Assembly: GCA_934132895.1 (NCBI GenBank)
Contig: CAKPAG010000004.1
Coordinates: 1 to 64,000, forward strand
Direction: 5' to 3'
DNA: 64,000 nt
Source: an uncultured Clostridia bacterium
GTDB taxonomy: Bacteria; Bacillota; Clostridia; TANB77; CAG-465
This document shows positions 26,323-35,843 of this stretch, piece by piece. A program made the translations under genes and the position numbers. The notes beneath the pieces were generated by a model. That model ran no database searches, was not told where the DNA came from, and saw nothing but the letters and a program-made list of their open reading frames with translations. Every line of letters starts with the position of its first letter. The first letter of the stretch is position 1.

Positions 26323-27015
26323 ATGTTGATAAGATTAAATAAGTATATAGCAGAATGTGGAGTTTGTTCAAGAAGAAAAGCAGATGAACTAATAGAAAAC
26401 GGAAAAGTAAAAGTAAATAAAGTGTTAGTTACAAATTTAGGTGTGCAAATAGATGAATTAAACGACAGGATAGAAGTTAATAATAGAATTATTCATAAAG
26501 AAGAAAAAAAGGTATATATAATGCTAAATAAACCTGAAGGATATATAACTACAAATAGTGAACAATTTGGAAGAAAGGCAACTTCAGATTTAATTAAAGA
26601 AGATATAAGAGTATTTCCAATAGGAAGATTAGATAAGGATACGGAAGGCCTTTTGCTTTTTACTAATGATGGAAAGTTTGCTAATTATATGATGCATCCA
26701 AGTCATATGATAAAAAAAACGTATATAGTAACAACAGATAGTAATATAACAAGTGAAAAGATAAACAAGTTAAAAAACGGTGTAGATATTGGTGGATATA
26801 TAACTAAAGAGGCCGAGGTCAGAAAGTACTCTTCTAATAAATTGGAAATTATTATTAGTGAAGGAAAAAATAGGCAGGTAAGAAAAATGTGTAAGGCCGT
26901 AGGAATAAATGTAAAAAAGTTAGAAAGGGTTAAAATAGGAGAAATAGGGCTTGGAAGTTTAAAGTTAGGTGAGTATAGGTATTTAAAATCTAGCGAGATA
27001 AAAAAATTAAAATAA
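26323..27015 (+). CDS. rluB: RsuA/RluB-family 16S/23S rRNA pseudouridine synthase
   Basis: 230 residues. S4 domain at the start (RLNKYIAECGVCSRRKADELI, split here as RLNKYIAECG and CSRRKADELIENGKVKVN), then the catalytic Asp in FPIGRLDKDTEGLLLFTNDG and the closing ISEGKNRQVRKMCKAVG typical of the RsuA/RluB branch. Start at the ATG 26323 behind GGAG rather than 26311. RluB is the commoner family member in Bacillota; RluF- or RsuA-type specificity is possible. Confidence 0.88.
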   Translation: MLIRLNKYIAECGVCSRRKADELIENGKVKVNKVLVTNLGVQIDELNDRIEVNNRIIHKEEKKVYIMLNKPEGYITTNSEQFGRKATSDLIKEDIRVFPIGRLDKDTEGLLLFTNDGKFANYMMHPSHMIKKTYIVTTDSNITSEKINKLKNGVDIGGYITKEAEVRKYSSNKLEIIISEGKNRQVRKMCKAVGINVKKLERVKIGEIGLGSLKLGEYRYLKSSEIKKLK

Positions 27016-27142
27016 AACGACATTTTATAAAGTAAATATTACACTTTTATTACATTTTAGATATTTTTATTTAAAAAAAACAAAATATGTTGCTTGAAAA
27101 AAAATATATATGATATAATTTATACCAAGGAGATTGATATGT

Positions 27143-27832
27143 ATGAAAATGAGTAATTTTAAGTTTAAGGTTAAACCTCTTGAAATAGTTATTGTTGTTG
27201 TTGCAATAATAGTTATTTCTACGTCAATAATTTTAATTAAGAATCACGTAAAGCAAGAAGAAATAAATAACCTTTCTATTGCTGATAAAACTAATGTCGT
27301 TGATGGAGATACTGTTATTCAGGTAAATAATACCGATTTACAAGAAATGGAAATCAATTCTTCAAACAATGGTGAAAAAACTGATAAAGATAACCAAATG
27401 GTAAAAATTGTTATAAAAAAAGGCTCAACAGCAGTTTTGCAAATTCCTTCACTAGGAATTATTGCACAAGTTACAGAAGGTTCTGATGCTGGTACTTTAA
27501 AAAATTACGTTGGAGTAGTTGAAGGTTCAGCTCGTCCTGGACAAGTAGGAAATTATTCTTTGGCAGCTCATAATAATATAGATACAGAAATATTTAGAAA
27601 TCTTCATAAAATTGAAATAGGAGCATTGGTAAATGTCTATACTCAAAGTAAGATGTATACATATAAAATAAATGAAAAATATAACGTAAAGCCAACAGAT
27701 ACTGGTGTATTAAAAAGTAGTGATAAAAAAGAAATTACACTTATTACTTGTAACTATAATGCTTCTGAAAGAATAATAGTAAAAGGCACTTTAGTATCTG
27801 AAAAAATGTCTACAAATGTTACAGGAATGTAA
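27143..27832 (+). CDS. Sortase (class D-like)
   Basis: 229 residues. One N-terminal membrane helix (about 15-37) and a low-complexity linker, then a sortase barrel: LQIPSLGIIAQVTEGSD, RPGQVGNYSLAAHNN with the catalytic His, ITLITCNYNASERIIVKG with catalytic Cys and Arg. The start is the ATG after AAGGAG; the TTG at 27134 overlaps that region. It sits 15 nt before a large LPVTG protein, its obvious substrate. The single N-terminal anchor fits class D or E better than class C pilin polymerases, which usually also have a C-terminal helix. Confidence 0.85.
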   Translation: MKMSNFKFKVKPLEIVIVVVAIIVISTSIILIKNHVKQEEINNLSIADKTNVVDGDTVIQVNNTDLQEMEINSSNNGEKTDKDNQMVKIVIKKGSTAVLQIPSLGIIAQVTEGSDAGTLKNYVGVVEGSARPGQVGNYSLAAHNNIDTEIFRNLHKIEIGALVNVYTQSKMYTYKINEKYNVKPTDTGVLKSSDKKEITLITCNYNASERIIVKGTLVSEKMSTNVTGM

Positions 27833-27847
27833 AAGAGGGATTATATT

Positions 27848-30559
27848 ATGAAAAATAAATTTTTAAAAATATTAACTATAACATCTATTTTTATTGTATT
27901 AAGCTTAGTTGTTACTAAAATAGTATGGAAAAATCAAAGTAATATAGTTGCATCTGAGTCTTCTTTAAGTTTTAATTACCAAGGTGAGCAAAGGTCGCCA
28001 TTTACAAATAGTGCATATGATTATTCAACAAAGTATAGAAGAGTTACCTTGGGAGAAAATGTAGCCTTTTGCGTTGACTATGGAAGAGAAATAACAAGCA
28101 ATGGAACTAATTTAGCGTATAAAGGTGATATGTCTCCAGAAGCTCTAGCAGTACTAGTTTATGGTTATCCAAATAAAGACTTAGGCGAATTTGGAATGAG
28201 CGGAGAAGAGGCTACAGAAGTACAATATTTAGTTACTCAAATGGCTTTTTGGAATGTAGTTACAAAGACTGGAGAAAATAAAGGATATAAATTTAATTTT
28301 AATGATTTAGTTGCTAATTCTGGGTATGAGTCAATAATGTCTGAAATGAAATCTGCAGCTGAAAAATTGGCAGATAGTGCAATGCAATATCCGTACACTC
28401 CAAATCCAGCTATAAAAATAGACTCTTCTAATTATAAATTAGAGGAAAAAGGAGACCTATATTTAGCAGGTCCATATAAAATAACAGGATATGATGGAGG
28501 TACTAAGACAGACTTTACAGTAAAATCAGTTGATGTTTCTCTTATAAATGCACCTTCAACAGCTCAAATAACTGATGCTAATGGTGCAGCAAAATCAAAC
28601 TTTTCAATTGGGGATTCTGTATATGTTATTGCTAGAAAATCTGATACTTCTGCTAACTTTAGTTTAGTTGTTAATGCATCTGGCGATAAATTAAATTGTG
28701 GAATGTATGGACTAAATTCAAATTCAGGATTGCAAGATTTTGCTACTATAACTACAGAACCAGTTACTGTAAGTGAAAGTGTACCAATAACTTGGTCAAA
28801 TGATACTGGAAATATTACAATTATAAAAGAGGACCAAGAAGGAAGAAAAATTAAAGATATAAGATTTGAAATAAAAGATTCAAATGGACAAAAGATCGCA
28901 GAAGCTGTTACAAATGCTGATGGAAGAGTAGATTTGCTTAATATGCCAACTGGAATATATAGCATAAAGGAAATTTCTGCTCCAACAGGTTATATAATTG
29001 ATACGACTGTAAGAAGTGCTATCGTAACAGCAGGTGCAACTTCAAATGTTCAGTTTACTAATGCTAAAGTTTCTGGAAAGTTACAGATTGCCAAAAAGGA
29101 TGAAAATGGTGATCCAATAGCAAATGTTAAATTTAAAATAATGGATAGTAATAAAAAACAAATAGAAACTATAACAACTAACAGTAAAGGTATTGCAACT
29201 AGTTCAGCATTAAATATAGGAAAATACTATTTTTCTGAGACTAGCGCACCTGATCATGTTATAATGGATACTACAGAATATAGTTTTGATATAACAGGAT
29301 ATGATCAAGTTGTTACAAGAGAGTTAGAAAATGATATTGTAAAAGGAAGTTTAAAAATAACTAAAAAGGATGAAAATGGAGAGTTATTATCTGGCGTTAA
29401 ATTTGATATATTAGATTCTAACAAAAAGAAGATTCAAACTATTACTACAAATAACAGTGGAGTTGCCGTTTCAAAAGATTTAGAACCAGGAACATATTAT
29501 TATAAAGAAACATCTACTAAAGATAAAAATCTAATTGTAGATAGTACAGAGAAAGAATTTGTAATAACAGACTCATCTCAAATAATTGCTAAACAAGAAA
29601 CTAATAATTACAAAAAAGGTTCATTAAAGATTATAAAAGTTGATCAAAGTCAAAATCCTATTGCAGGTGTTACATTTGAAATATATAATAGCAAACAAGA
29701 AAAAATAGACACAATGGTAACAAATAATAAGGGGATTGCAAATTCAAATGTTAAGATGGTATTAGGTTCATATTATTACAAAGAAGTATCAGCACCAGCT
29801 AATATTGAAGTTGATCCTCAAATGAAACCTTTTAAAATTACGGAAGATAATCAGGTAGTCGAATTTACAATAAAGAATAATATAATAGAAGGAAAATTAA
29901 AAATATTAAAAGTAGATGAGAGTAATAATACTATTCAAGGAGCAGAGTTTGAAATTTTGGACTCAAATAAAAATGTAATTCAAACTTTAACTACTGATGA
30001 GATAGGGGTAGCTATATCAAATAAATTAAATAAGGGAACATATTATTATAGGGAAACAAAAACACCTAATCAATATGTATTAGATTCTTCAGAGCATGAA
30101 TTTACTATTAAAACAGATAATGATTTTGTAGAAGAAAAAGTTGTTAATAAGTTTAAAACTGCCAAATTAATAATTCATAAAATTAATAAAGATGATGGCT
30201 CTGCAATGAAAGATATCAGATTTGAAATATTAGATGAAAATAAAAAAGCTATTGCAAGTATTGTTACAGATGAAAATGGTAAAGCTGAAAGTGAGACTTT
30301 AAAAAATGGTAAATACTATTACAAAGAAGTATCAGTTCCGGACAATATAGTACTTGATAGTAACGAATATGAATTTAATATTCAAGATGGAGATGTTGAA
30401 AAAACAGTATATAATGTACAAAAGAAACTTCCAGTAACAGGTAGTTTGTTTAGTACTAATGTAATTATCGTAATAGTTGTTACATTATCATGTATATTAA
30501 TATATGTGATTGTAAAGATGATAATAGCATACATTCAAAATAGAAATAATAATTGGTAA
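27848..30559 (+). CDS. Cell-wall adhesin: thioester domain, six SpaA-like repeats, LPVTG sorting signal
   Basis: 903 residues. Signal/anchor helix (about 7-24), then a thioester domain with the Cys in AFCVDYGRE (about residue 76) and the Gln in YLVTQMAFWNV (about 130), the residues that form the covalent thioester in TQxA-type adhesins. Residues about 320-860 hold six repeats of roughly 88 residues, each starting like KLKILKVDES and containing FEILDSNK, TTN..G.A and YYYKE, the SpaA/prealbumin-like pattern of Gram-positive pilins. C-terminus: KKLPVTG, a hydrophobic segment, and a short polar tail. Lys and Asn/Glu positions suited to isopeptide bonds are plausible but not proven. Expressed with the upstream sortase. 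Role: probable covalent attachment to host or surface ligands. Confidence 0.88.
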   Translation: MKNKFLKILTITSIFIVLSLVVTKIVWKNQSNIVASESSLSFNYQGEQRSPFTNSAYDYSTKYRRVTLGENVAFCVDYGREITSNGTNLAYKGDMSPEALAVLVYGYPNKDLGEFGMSGEEATEVQYLVTQMAFWNVVTKTGENKGYKFNFNDLVANSGYESIMSEMKSAAEKLADSAMQYPYTPNPAIKIDSSNYKLEEKGDLYLAGPYKITGYDGGTKTDFTVKSVDVSLINAPSTAQITDANGAAKSNFSIGDSVYVIARKSDTSANFSLVVNASGDKLNCGMYGLNSNSGLQDFATITTEPVTVSESVPITWSNDTGNITIIKEDQEGRKIKDIRFEIKDSNGQKIAEAVTNADGRVDLLNMPTGIYSIKEISAPTGYIIDTTVRSAIVTAGATSNVQFTNAKVSGKLQIAKKDENGDPIANVKFKIMDSNKKQIETITTNSKGIATSSALNIGKYYFSETSAPDHVIMDTTEYSFDITGYDQVVTRELENDIVKGSLKITKKDENGELLSGVKFDILDSNKKKIQTITTNNSGVAVSKDLEPGTYYYKETSTKDKNLIVDSTEKEFVITDSSQIIAKQETNNYKKGSLKIIKVDQSQNPIAGVTFEIYNSKQEKIDTMVTNNKGIANSNVKMVLGSYYYKEVSAPANIEVDPQMKPFKITEDNQVVEFTIKNNIIEGKLKILKVDESNNTIQGAEFEILDSNKNVIQTLTTDEIGVAISNKLNKGTYYYRETKTPNQYVLDSSEHEFTIKTDNDFVEEKVVNKFKTAKLIIHKINKDDGSAMKDIRFEILDENKKAIASIVTDENGKAESETLKNGKYYYKEVSVPDNIVLDSNEYEFNIQDGDVEKTVYNVQKKLPVTGSLFSTNVIIVIVVTLSCILIYVIVKMIIAYIQNRNNNW
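28808..30424 (+). repeat. Six tandem SpaA-like domain repeats
   Basis: Diverged repeats of about 265-275 nt each, visible in protein as recurring blocks such as KKDENGDPIANVKFKIMD, KKDENGELLSGVKFDILD, KVDQSQNPIAGVTFEIYN and KVDESNNTIQGAEFEILD. The copies differ enough that recent slippage is unlikely. Confidence 0.85.
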
Positions 30560-30574
30560 AGTTTCTAAAATAAC

Positions 30575-30610
30575 AAAATAGTGAATTAGTAGTTCTAATT
30601 CACTATTTTT
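30575..30610 (+). terminator. Rho-independent terminator after the adhesin
   Basis: AAAATAGTGAATTAG pairs with CTAATTCACTATTTT. Confidence 0.85.
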
Positions 30611-30620
30611 GCATATTGAT

Positions 30621-30656
30621 AAAAAAACTAACACATACATTTAATATGTGTTAGTT
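30621..30656 (-). terminator. Rho-independent terminator of rpsU
   Basis: AACTAACACATA pairs with TATGTGTTAGTT; on the minus strand the stem is followed by seven T. Confidence 0.8.
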
Positions 30657-30664
30657 AAAATACA

Positions 30665-30838
30665 TTAGTGTTTTCTTTTTCTTGCAGCCTCTGATTTTTT
30701 CTTTCTCTTTACACTAGGCTTTTCATAGTGTTCTCTTTTTCTAATTTCTGCAAGAACTCCATATTTAGCACATTGTTTTTTAAATCTTGCAAGTGCGTTA
30801 TCTAAACTTTCATTATCTTTTATTTTAATTCCTGGCAT
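30665..30838 (-). CDS. rpsU: 30S ribosomal protein S21
   Basis: 57 residues. Small basic protein of the 30S platform near the anti-Shine-Dalgarno region. [19 protein letters not shown], then [20 protein letters not shown], are typical. The start is the ATG preceded by AAGGAGGG; the longer frame (to 30904) has no ribosome site. Single gene with its own terminator, convergent with the adhesin. Confidence 0.95.
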   Translation of the reverse strand: MPGIKIKDNESLDNALARFKKQCAKYGVLAEIRKREHYEKPSVKRKKKSEAARKRKH

Positions 30839-31050
30839 TATTGTTTCCCTCCTTCCGATGGGAAATACTTTTATTTTAAGTCTTTTTAAGGACAAGTATT
30901 TCAATTAATTACTATTAAATTATACAATAACTTACTAAATATGTCAAGTGTTTAAGACTAAAAACTATAAATAACGGCAGATTGCAAAGGAGATAAATAT
31001 TTATGAGAAAAAACTAATATGATACTTAAGTGAAATTTGAAATTATTTGA

Positions 31051-31079
31051 TTGACGAATGAATAAAATTAATATATAAT
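31051..31079 (+). promoter_or_regulatory. Sigma-A promoter for the S41 peptidase
   Basis: TTGACG, 17-nt spacer, TATAAT, 31 nt before the ATG. Confidence 0.65.
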
Positions 31080-31109
31080 TATATAGTAAAGTAAAGAGGG
31101 AATAAAAAG

Positions 31110-32363
31110 ATGGAATTTAATAAAGAAAATAATTCAAGAAAATCAAAAATAATTAATGGAGTAATTGTAGCAACTATTTCAATAGTATTATCTGCAATTA
31201 TTCTTTATTGCTTATATGTAGTTTTAAAACCAGTAATTTTAGATCAAGGAAATGGTGGCTCTGTAGAAAATAAAACAGTATCGTCAACTGACATGTCTAA
31301 GTATATGTCTAGGATAAAAGATGCACTTAATATGGTTTCAAATAAGTATGTGGATGAATTAGATATGGATAAATTAGTTGATGGGGCAGTAAAAGGAATC
31401 GCTGAAGCTACTGAAGATCCATATACAAGATATATGAGCGAAGAAGAGTATCAAGAAATGCTTAAGTCTGGAAAAGAAGTGTATGGAGGAATAGGAGTAC
31501 ATTTGACTTTTGATAAAGCATCTAATAGTATTATGATACTTGGTATTATGCCAGATTCTCCAGCAATAAAAGCTGATTTAAAAGCAGGGGATTTAATAAT
31601 AAAAGTTGAAGATACAACTGTTAGTTTAGATACATATAAAGAATGTGTAGATAAAATGAAAGGTGAAAAAGATACAACTGTTAAAATTACTGTAAAAAGA
31701 GGAAATGATGAAGTCCTAGAAAAAACATTAACAAGAGCTGAAATAAATTCAAATAATGTAAGTTCAGAAATTTTAGATGGAAATATAGGATATATAAAAA
31801 TATGGTCTTTTGATAATGATATATATAAACAATTTAAATCACAATATGAAGATTTAAAGTCTAAAAATATTACAGGACTAGTAATTGATTTAAGAAATAA
31901 TCCTGGTGGACTTGTTTCAGATACAACAGAGATAGCCAAATTATTACTTCCAAAATGTGATATTGTAAGATTAGTGTATAGAGAAGGAAATGAAAAAGTA
32001 TATAAATGTGATGGAAAAAACGAAATTCAAATACCTTTAGCAGTACTCGTTAATTCTAGGTCTGCCTCTGCTGCAGAAATACTTTCTGGTGCAATAAAAG
32101 ACTCAGGAAAAGGTATTCTAGTAGGTAATAAGACGTATGGAAAAGGTATAGTTCAGTCAATAGAACCATTAGACGGCAAGGGAGCTTTATCAATTACTAC
32201 AGCTAAATATTATACTGCTAGTGGCGTAGAAATTCATAAAAATGGTATAGAACCAAATATAACAGTTGATTTACCTGAAGATTTAAAAGACAATATAGCA
32301 ATTCCTAAACAAAGAGATACACAACTTCAAAAAGCAGTAGAATATATTAATCAAAATAAATAG
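31110..32363 (+). CDS. C-terminal processing peptidase (S41, CtpA/CtpB type)
   Basis: 417 residues. Membrane helix (about 14-37), linker, cap region (VDGAVKGIAEATEDPYTRYM, typical of Ctp enzymes, here over 20 residues and so given as VDGAVKGIAE and DPYTRYM), a PDZ domain (about 120-200) with GGIGVHL and PDSPA, and a protease core. Catalytic Ser in VNSRSASAAEILSGA and Lys in VGNKTYGKGIVQS. In Bacillus CtpB cuts the SpoIVFA regulator during sporulation; whether this copy does so is open. Preceded by its own promoter, with no terminator before the veg promoter. Confidence 0.9.
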   Translation: MEFNKENNSRKSKIINGVIVATISIVLSAIILYCLYVVLKPVILDQGNGGSVENKTVSSTDMSKYMSRIKDALNMVSNKYVDELDMDKLVDGAVKGIAEATEDPYTRYMSEEEYQEMLKSGKEVYGGIGVHLTFDKASNSIMILGIMPDSPAIKADLKAGDLIIKVEDTTVSLDTYKECVDKMKGEKDTTVKITVKRGNDEVLEKTLTRAEINSNNVSSEILDGNIGYIKIWSFDNDIYKQFKSQYEDLKSKNITGLVIDLRNNPGGLVSDTTEIAKLLLPKCDIVRLVYREGNEKVYKCDGKNEIQIPLAVLVNSRSASAAEILSGAIKDSGKGILVGNKTYGKGIVQSIEPLDGKGALSITTAKYYTASGVEIHKNGIEPNITVDLPEDLKDNIAIPKQRDTQLQKAVEYINQNK

Positions 32364-32494
32364 TTAAAATAAATAATTGTAACAAAAATGTAAAAAAAAT
32401 ATTATAAAACAATCAAATGCTATAATTAATAAGAAAGTACAAAAAGTAAGCAACATAAAAGTGTAATGAAAAGGAAAAACAGAACTTTTGCTCT

Positions 32495-32523
32495 TTGACT
32501 TATCACTTAAAAAATGATATAAT
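32495..32523 (+). promoter_or_regulatory. Sigma-A promoter for veg
   Basis: TTGACT, 17-nt spacer, TATAAT, 35 nt before the ATG. veg is a classically strong vegetative promoter in Bacillus. Confidence 0.7.
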
Positions 32524-32558
32524 TTGACATGTAATTTAGATGACATGTAGGTGATAGT

Positions 32559-32843
32559 ATGGTTTCAAAAGACGCTTTAGTAAAAGTAAAACAAGATGTT
32601 GAAGGTTTTATTGGACAAGATATTCTTGTAAAAGCAAATGTAGGTAGAAATAAATGCATTTGTAGAAGAGGAACAATAGATAGTACATATCCAAATCTAT
32701 TTGTTTTCAAAGAGGCTGAAACAGATAGCAAATTATCATATAGCTATGCAGACCTTGTTACAAATATGTTAGAAATAAGTTTCCCAAATGGGGAAAGTGC
32801 AATAAATTATGATTTCTCTACTCCTAAATATACTAGGTTGTAG
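32559..32843 (+). CDS. veg: Veg family protein
   Basis: 94 residues. VKQDVEGFIGQDILVKANVG split by family as DVEGFIGQDILVKANVGR and KCICRRGTIDSTYPNLFVF, followed by SYSYADLVTNMLEI, match Veg. The domain is a small beta barrel of the DUF1021 type. In Bacillus subtilis Veg influences biofilm matrix expression; in Clostridia the role is unclear. It stands just upstream of the sporulation pair sipL-yunB but with an independent strong promoter. Confidence 0.9.
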   Translation: MVSKDALVKVKQDVEGFIGQDILVKANVGRNKCICRRGTIDSTYPNLFVFKEAETDSKLSYSYADLVTNMLEISFPNGESAINYDFSTPKYTRL

Positions 32844-33141
32844 TAGGCGATTATAAGAGGTTAGGGTGATACTTAAAGTATTGCTCTTTTTTTGTCTTAA
32901 AATATTTAAACCGCCTAAAAAGGCGGTAATATTCAAGGAGATTATATAGTATTAAGATATTTATATATATGAGTATAACTTAAAGATAAATTATCTAATG
33001 CTAAATAATAAATATATTATTTAACTAATATTATATTATGAATAATTTCTATTAAAAGTTACAAAGTTTAGTAAGTTTAAGAATATATTTTTTTTGTTCT
33101 CATATATTGTATTAATAAAAATATAAGGAGGAGAAAAGAAA
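32844..33141 (+). other. Intergenic region veg-sipL
   Basis: 298 nt, very AT-rich. It holds a short palindromic element with a T run near 32871-32894 that may end veg transcription, and a perfect GC hairpin ACCGCC/GGCGGT at 32910-32927 without a T run. AAGGAGG before sipL lies at its end. A sporulation-type promoter for sipL is expected, but I cannot point to one with confidence. Confidence 0.5.
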
Positions 33142-34677
33142 ATGCCAATAAGCACTGTAAATAAATCTTTAAAATTAAATGATGTCGTAATGAATGAAGA
33201 CATAAGCAAATGGATGGAACAAGATATTATAGTTCCTGACACTAAGCCTGATGCAGTTAAAATAGTAAATGTGACAGTTACACCATATGTTAATAATGTG
33301 GAAGTTTTACAGGATAAAATAAAAATATCTGGAAATGTTAATTATTTCGTTATATATAGGGTAAATGATGAAAATTTCAATACTAGAGGGCTATTTGCGT
33401 CATATCCATATACTGAGGTATTAGAATTAAAGGGAGTAAATTCTGATATGATAGCTACAATAAAGCCTATTTGCAAGAATGTCATATATTCACTTCCAAA
33501 TGAAAGAAAAATATCTATAAAATCAGAAATAGTATTTAAAACAAAGATAAAGAAAATACAAGATGTAGAACTTATTAATAAATTTGATTGTGAAACGCCA
33601 ATAGAATGTAAAGTATGCAGAAATGACTTTTTCAATATAATTGAAGATAAAAAGAATATAATTGCTTCAAAAGAAGAGTTTGTGTTGCCTAAAGAGGCAG
33701 AAGACTTTTATGAAATACTAGATGTAAACACAAGGATTATAAATACAGATTATAAAGAAAGCTATAACAAGGTAATGGTAAAAGGAGATATAGAAATAAA
33801 TATAATATATCTTACAGAAAATAGAGAAGATTCTGTTAAAAAAACTAGTTACAATTTACCTTTTTCAGCCATGGTAGAACTTAGTAATATAAATGATAAC
33901 TCAAAATTTGATATAAGTTATATAATGCAAGACTTTGATTTAAGGCTAAATCAAGATATAACTACAACTAAAACGATGTGTGCAGATTATCAAATCGAAG
34001 TAAATGTGCTTATGTACGAAGAGGAAGAAGTTGAATATGTAGAAGACTTCTATAGCCAAACAAGAGAGCTAAACTTTAATGTAAATGAGATTGATGGAAT
34101 AAGAAAGATTAATACTTTAGAAAAAAATGTGAATATAAAAGAAAATGTAAGTAATATATTACCAGAAAATACTAGGGTTTTAGATTATAGATTAGATATA
34201 AGTCATTTAAATAGTAGTGTAAATAACAATATCGTAAAAATTGAAGGTGAAGCAAAGGTATATTTATTACTTCAAGATTTAAATAGTTTTGAAATAGAAA
34301 GCAAAATCATTGATATTATAGTAGATCAAAATGTAGATATAGGAAGTAACTTAGAAAATAGCAAAGTATTAGTTGATATAGAAGGGGAAAATATAACAGT
34401 AACTCAAAATGGTAAAGATTTAGATATAAGGATTGATTTAGAGGTAGAAGTAAAAGTATTAAATTTAGAAAAAATTAATGTTATAGAAAATATAACAGAT
34501 GATGATTTAGACATAAGTGGACTTGATAGTATTAATATATATATTGTAAAACCTAATGATAATTTATGGAAAATAGCTAAAAAATACAAAACTAGTGTAG
34601 AGAAAATAGTAAAAACAAATGATATTCTAAATCCAGATGAAATAAGTGTAGGTCAAAAAATACTTGTAATAAGGTAA
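33142..34677 (+). CDS. sipL: SPOCS (DUF3794) and LysM protein, SipL-like spore coat morphogenetic factor
   Basis: 511 residues, matching the size and layout of Clostridioides SipL. The N-terminal region reads WMEQDIIVPDTKPDAVKIV, which is characteristic of DUF3794/SPOCS proteins. Two or more further SPOCS-type beta modules follow (about 170-270 and 320-420). The last 45 residues are a LysM domain (YIVKPNDNLWKIAKKY, then DEISVGQKILVI). In C. difficile SipL binds SpoIVA through its LysM and anchors the coat around the forespore. No signal peptide, as expected for a mother-cell protein. yunB follows after 7 nt. Confidence 0.85.
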   Translation: MPISTVNKSLKLNDVVMNEDISKWMEQDIIVPDTKPDAVKIVNVTVTPYVNNVEVLQDKIKISGNVNYFVIYRVNDENFNTRGLFASYPYTEVLELKGVNSDMIATIKPICKNVIYSLPNERKISIKSEIVFKTKIKKIQDVELINKFDCETPIECKVCRNDFFNIIEDKKNIIASKEEFVLPKEAEDFYEILDVNTRIINTDYKESYNKVMVKGDIEINIIYLTENREDSVKKTSYNLPFSAMVELSNINDNSKFDISYIMQDFDLRLNQDITTTKTMCADYQIEVNVLMYEEEEVEYVEDFYSQTRELNFNVNEIDGIRKINTLEKNVNIKENVSNILPENTRVLDYRLDISHLNSSVNNNIVKIEGEAKVYLLLQDLNSFEIESKIIDIIVDQNVDIGSNLENSKVLVDIEGENITVTQNGKDLDIRIDLEVEVKVLNLEKINVIENITDDDLDISGLDSINIYIVKPNDNLWKIAKKYKTSVEKIVKTNDILNPDEISVGQKILVIR

Positions 34678-34684
34678 GCCTTAA

Positions 34685-35383
34685 ATGCGTCTTAAGTATT
34701 ATATAACTACAATCAGACAAATGAAATTTAATAAATCATTTGTCTTTTTTGTAGTATGTTTAGTGTCTGTTATTTTACTAATAATCTTAATGTATAATAA
34801 AAGTTTGAAGCCTACACTAAAAACTTTAAGTGATACGAATGCTAAAACAATAGCACAAAAATGTAGTAATGAAGCAGTAAAGCTAAGTATTAGTGGAATA
34901 AAATATGATGATTTGATAACTTTGCAAAAAGACGAAAATGGGAAAATTACAGCTATTGTAGCCAATACTCCTAAAATGAATGAAATATCAAGCAAAGTTA
35001 TTGAATTGACTCAAAAAGAAATAGAAGAAACAAAAGAAAATTATATTAAAGTTCCAATTGGCTCTTTTTTGGGACTTACGATATTAGGAGGGCATGGAGT
35101 TAAAATAAATCTAAAGACTTTACCTAATGGAACATGCAATGCAAAGTTTAAATCAAGTTTTGAAAAAGCTGGAATAAATCAAACAATACACAAGATATAC
35201 ATAGAGATAACTACTAATATAGAAACGATAGCTCCGTTTTTCTCTGACACTGAAGAGTATAAAAATGAAATAGCAGTTTCTGAAGTAGTACTTGTCGGTG
35301 ATATTCCTACTACATATTATGATATTCAAGGAGTTACTGATTTAAAAGAAAAAGATACATTAAATGTAACTGGAAACGAGTAA
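34685..35383 (+). CDS. yunB: Sporulation protein YunB
   Basis: 232 residues. Membrane helix (about 18-38), then the YunB domain: DTNAKTIAQKCSNEAV, VKINLKTLPNGTCNAKFK-like strand, FEKAGINQTIHKIYIEI, VSEVVLVGDIPTTYYD near the end. In Bacillus the gene is under sigma E and needed for good sporulation; its biochemical role is not established. It lies immediately behind sipL, so mother-cell co-expression is likely. The ATG lies 7 nt behind the sipL stop. Confidence 0.85.
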   Translation: MRLKYYITTIRQMKFNKSFVFFVVCLVSVILLIILMYNKSLKPTLKTLSDTNAKTIAQKCSNEAVKLSISGIKYDDLITLQKDENGKITAIVANTPKMNEISSKVIELTQKEIEETKENYIKVPIGSFLGLTILGGHGVKINLKTLPNGTCNAKFKSSFEKAGINQTIHKIYIEITTNIETIAPFFSDTEEYKNEIAVSEVVLVGDIPTTYYDIQGVTDLKEKDTLNVTGNE

Positions 35384-35387
35384 AAAT

Positions 35388-35418
35388 AAAGCTTACAACC
35401 ATTACAGTTGTAAGCTTT
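35388..35418. terminator. Bidirectional terminator between yunB and rpsI
   Basis: AAAGCTTACAAC pairs perfectly with GTTGTAAGCTTT between convergent genes. Confidence 0.8.
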
Positions 35419-35434
35419 AAAACAAATATAAATA

Positions 35435-35830
35435 CTATCTTTTTGAAAATTGTGGTGCTTTTCTTGCTTTTTTAAGACCATATTTTCTTCTTTCTTTTAC
35501 TCTAGAATCTCTAGTTAAAAGACCATTTCTCTTTAATACAGTACGAACTTCTGGATCAGTTGTTGAAAGAGCTTTTGCAATACCATGTGCAACTGCACCA
35601 GCTTGACCAGAAAAACCGCCGCCTTTAACTGTAGCAACAACATCATATTTTTCCATCATGTTTGCAACTTTAAAAGGTTTTAAAACTATAGCTTTTAAAG
35701 TGTCTAAAGTATAAACTTCATCCATATCTTTTTTGTTTATAGTTATTTTTCCAGTTCCTGGTATAATGTTAACTCTTGCAATAGATGATTTTCTTTTTCC
35801 TGTAGCATAAATATATTCTTTCTTTGCCAT
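35435..35830 (-). CDS. rpsI: 30S ribosomal protein S9
   Basis: 131 residues. YIYATGKRKSSIARVNI, then VKGGGFSGQAGAVAHGIAKAL, and the C-terminal LLTRDSRVKERRKYGLKKAR ending in KR, whose tail reaches the P-site tRNA. Preceded by GGAGG. It lies 13 nt after rplM; the rplM-rpsI pair is conserved throughout bacteria. Confidence 0.97.
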   Translation of the reverse strand: MAKKEYIYATGKRKSSIARVNIIPGTGKITINKKDMDEVYTLDTLKAIVLKPFKVANMMEKYDVVATVKGGGFSGQAGAVAHGIAKALSTTDPEVRTVLKRNGLLTRDSRVKERRKYGLKKARKAPQFSKR

Positions 35831-35843
35831 TTTTTACTTCCTC

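Noticed and set aside
28808..30424. SpaA repeats as a CRISPR-like or recent DNA repeat array
   Set aside because: The copies are protein-domain repeats, diverged at DNA level, with no spacer and repeat structure.
32910..32927. GC-rich hairpin ACCGCC/GGCGGT as a riboswitch or attachment site
   Set aside because: Only six base pairs and no T run, no flanking direct repeats, no recognisable ligand-binding core.
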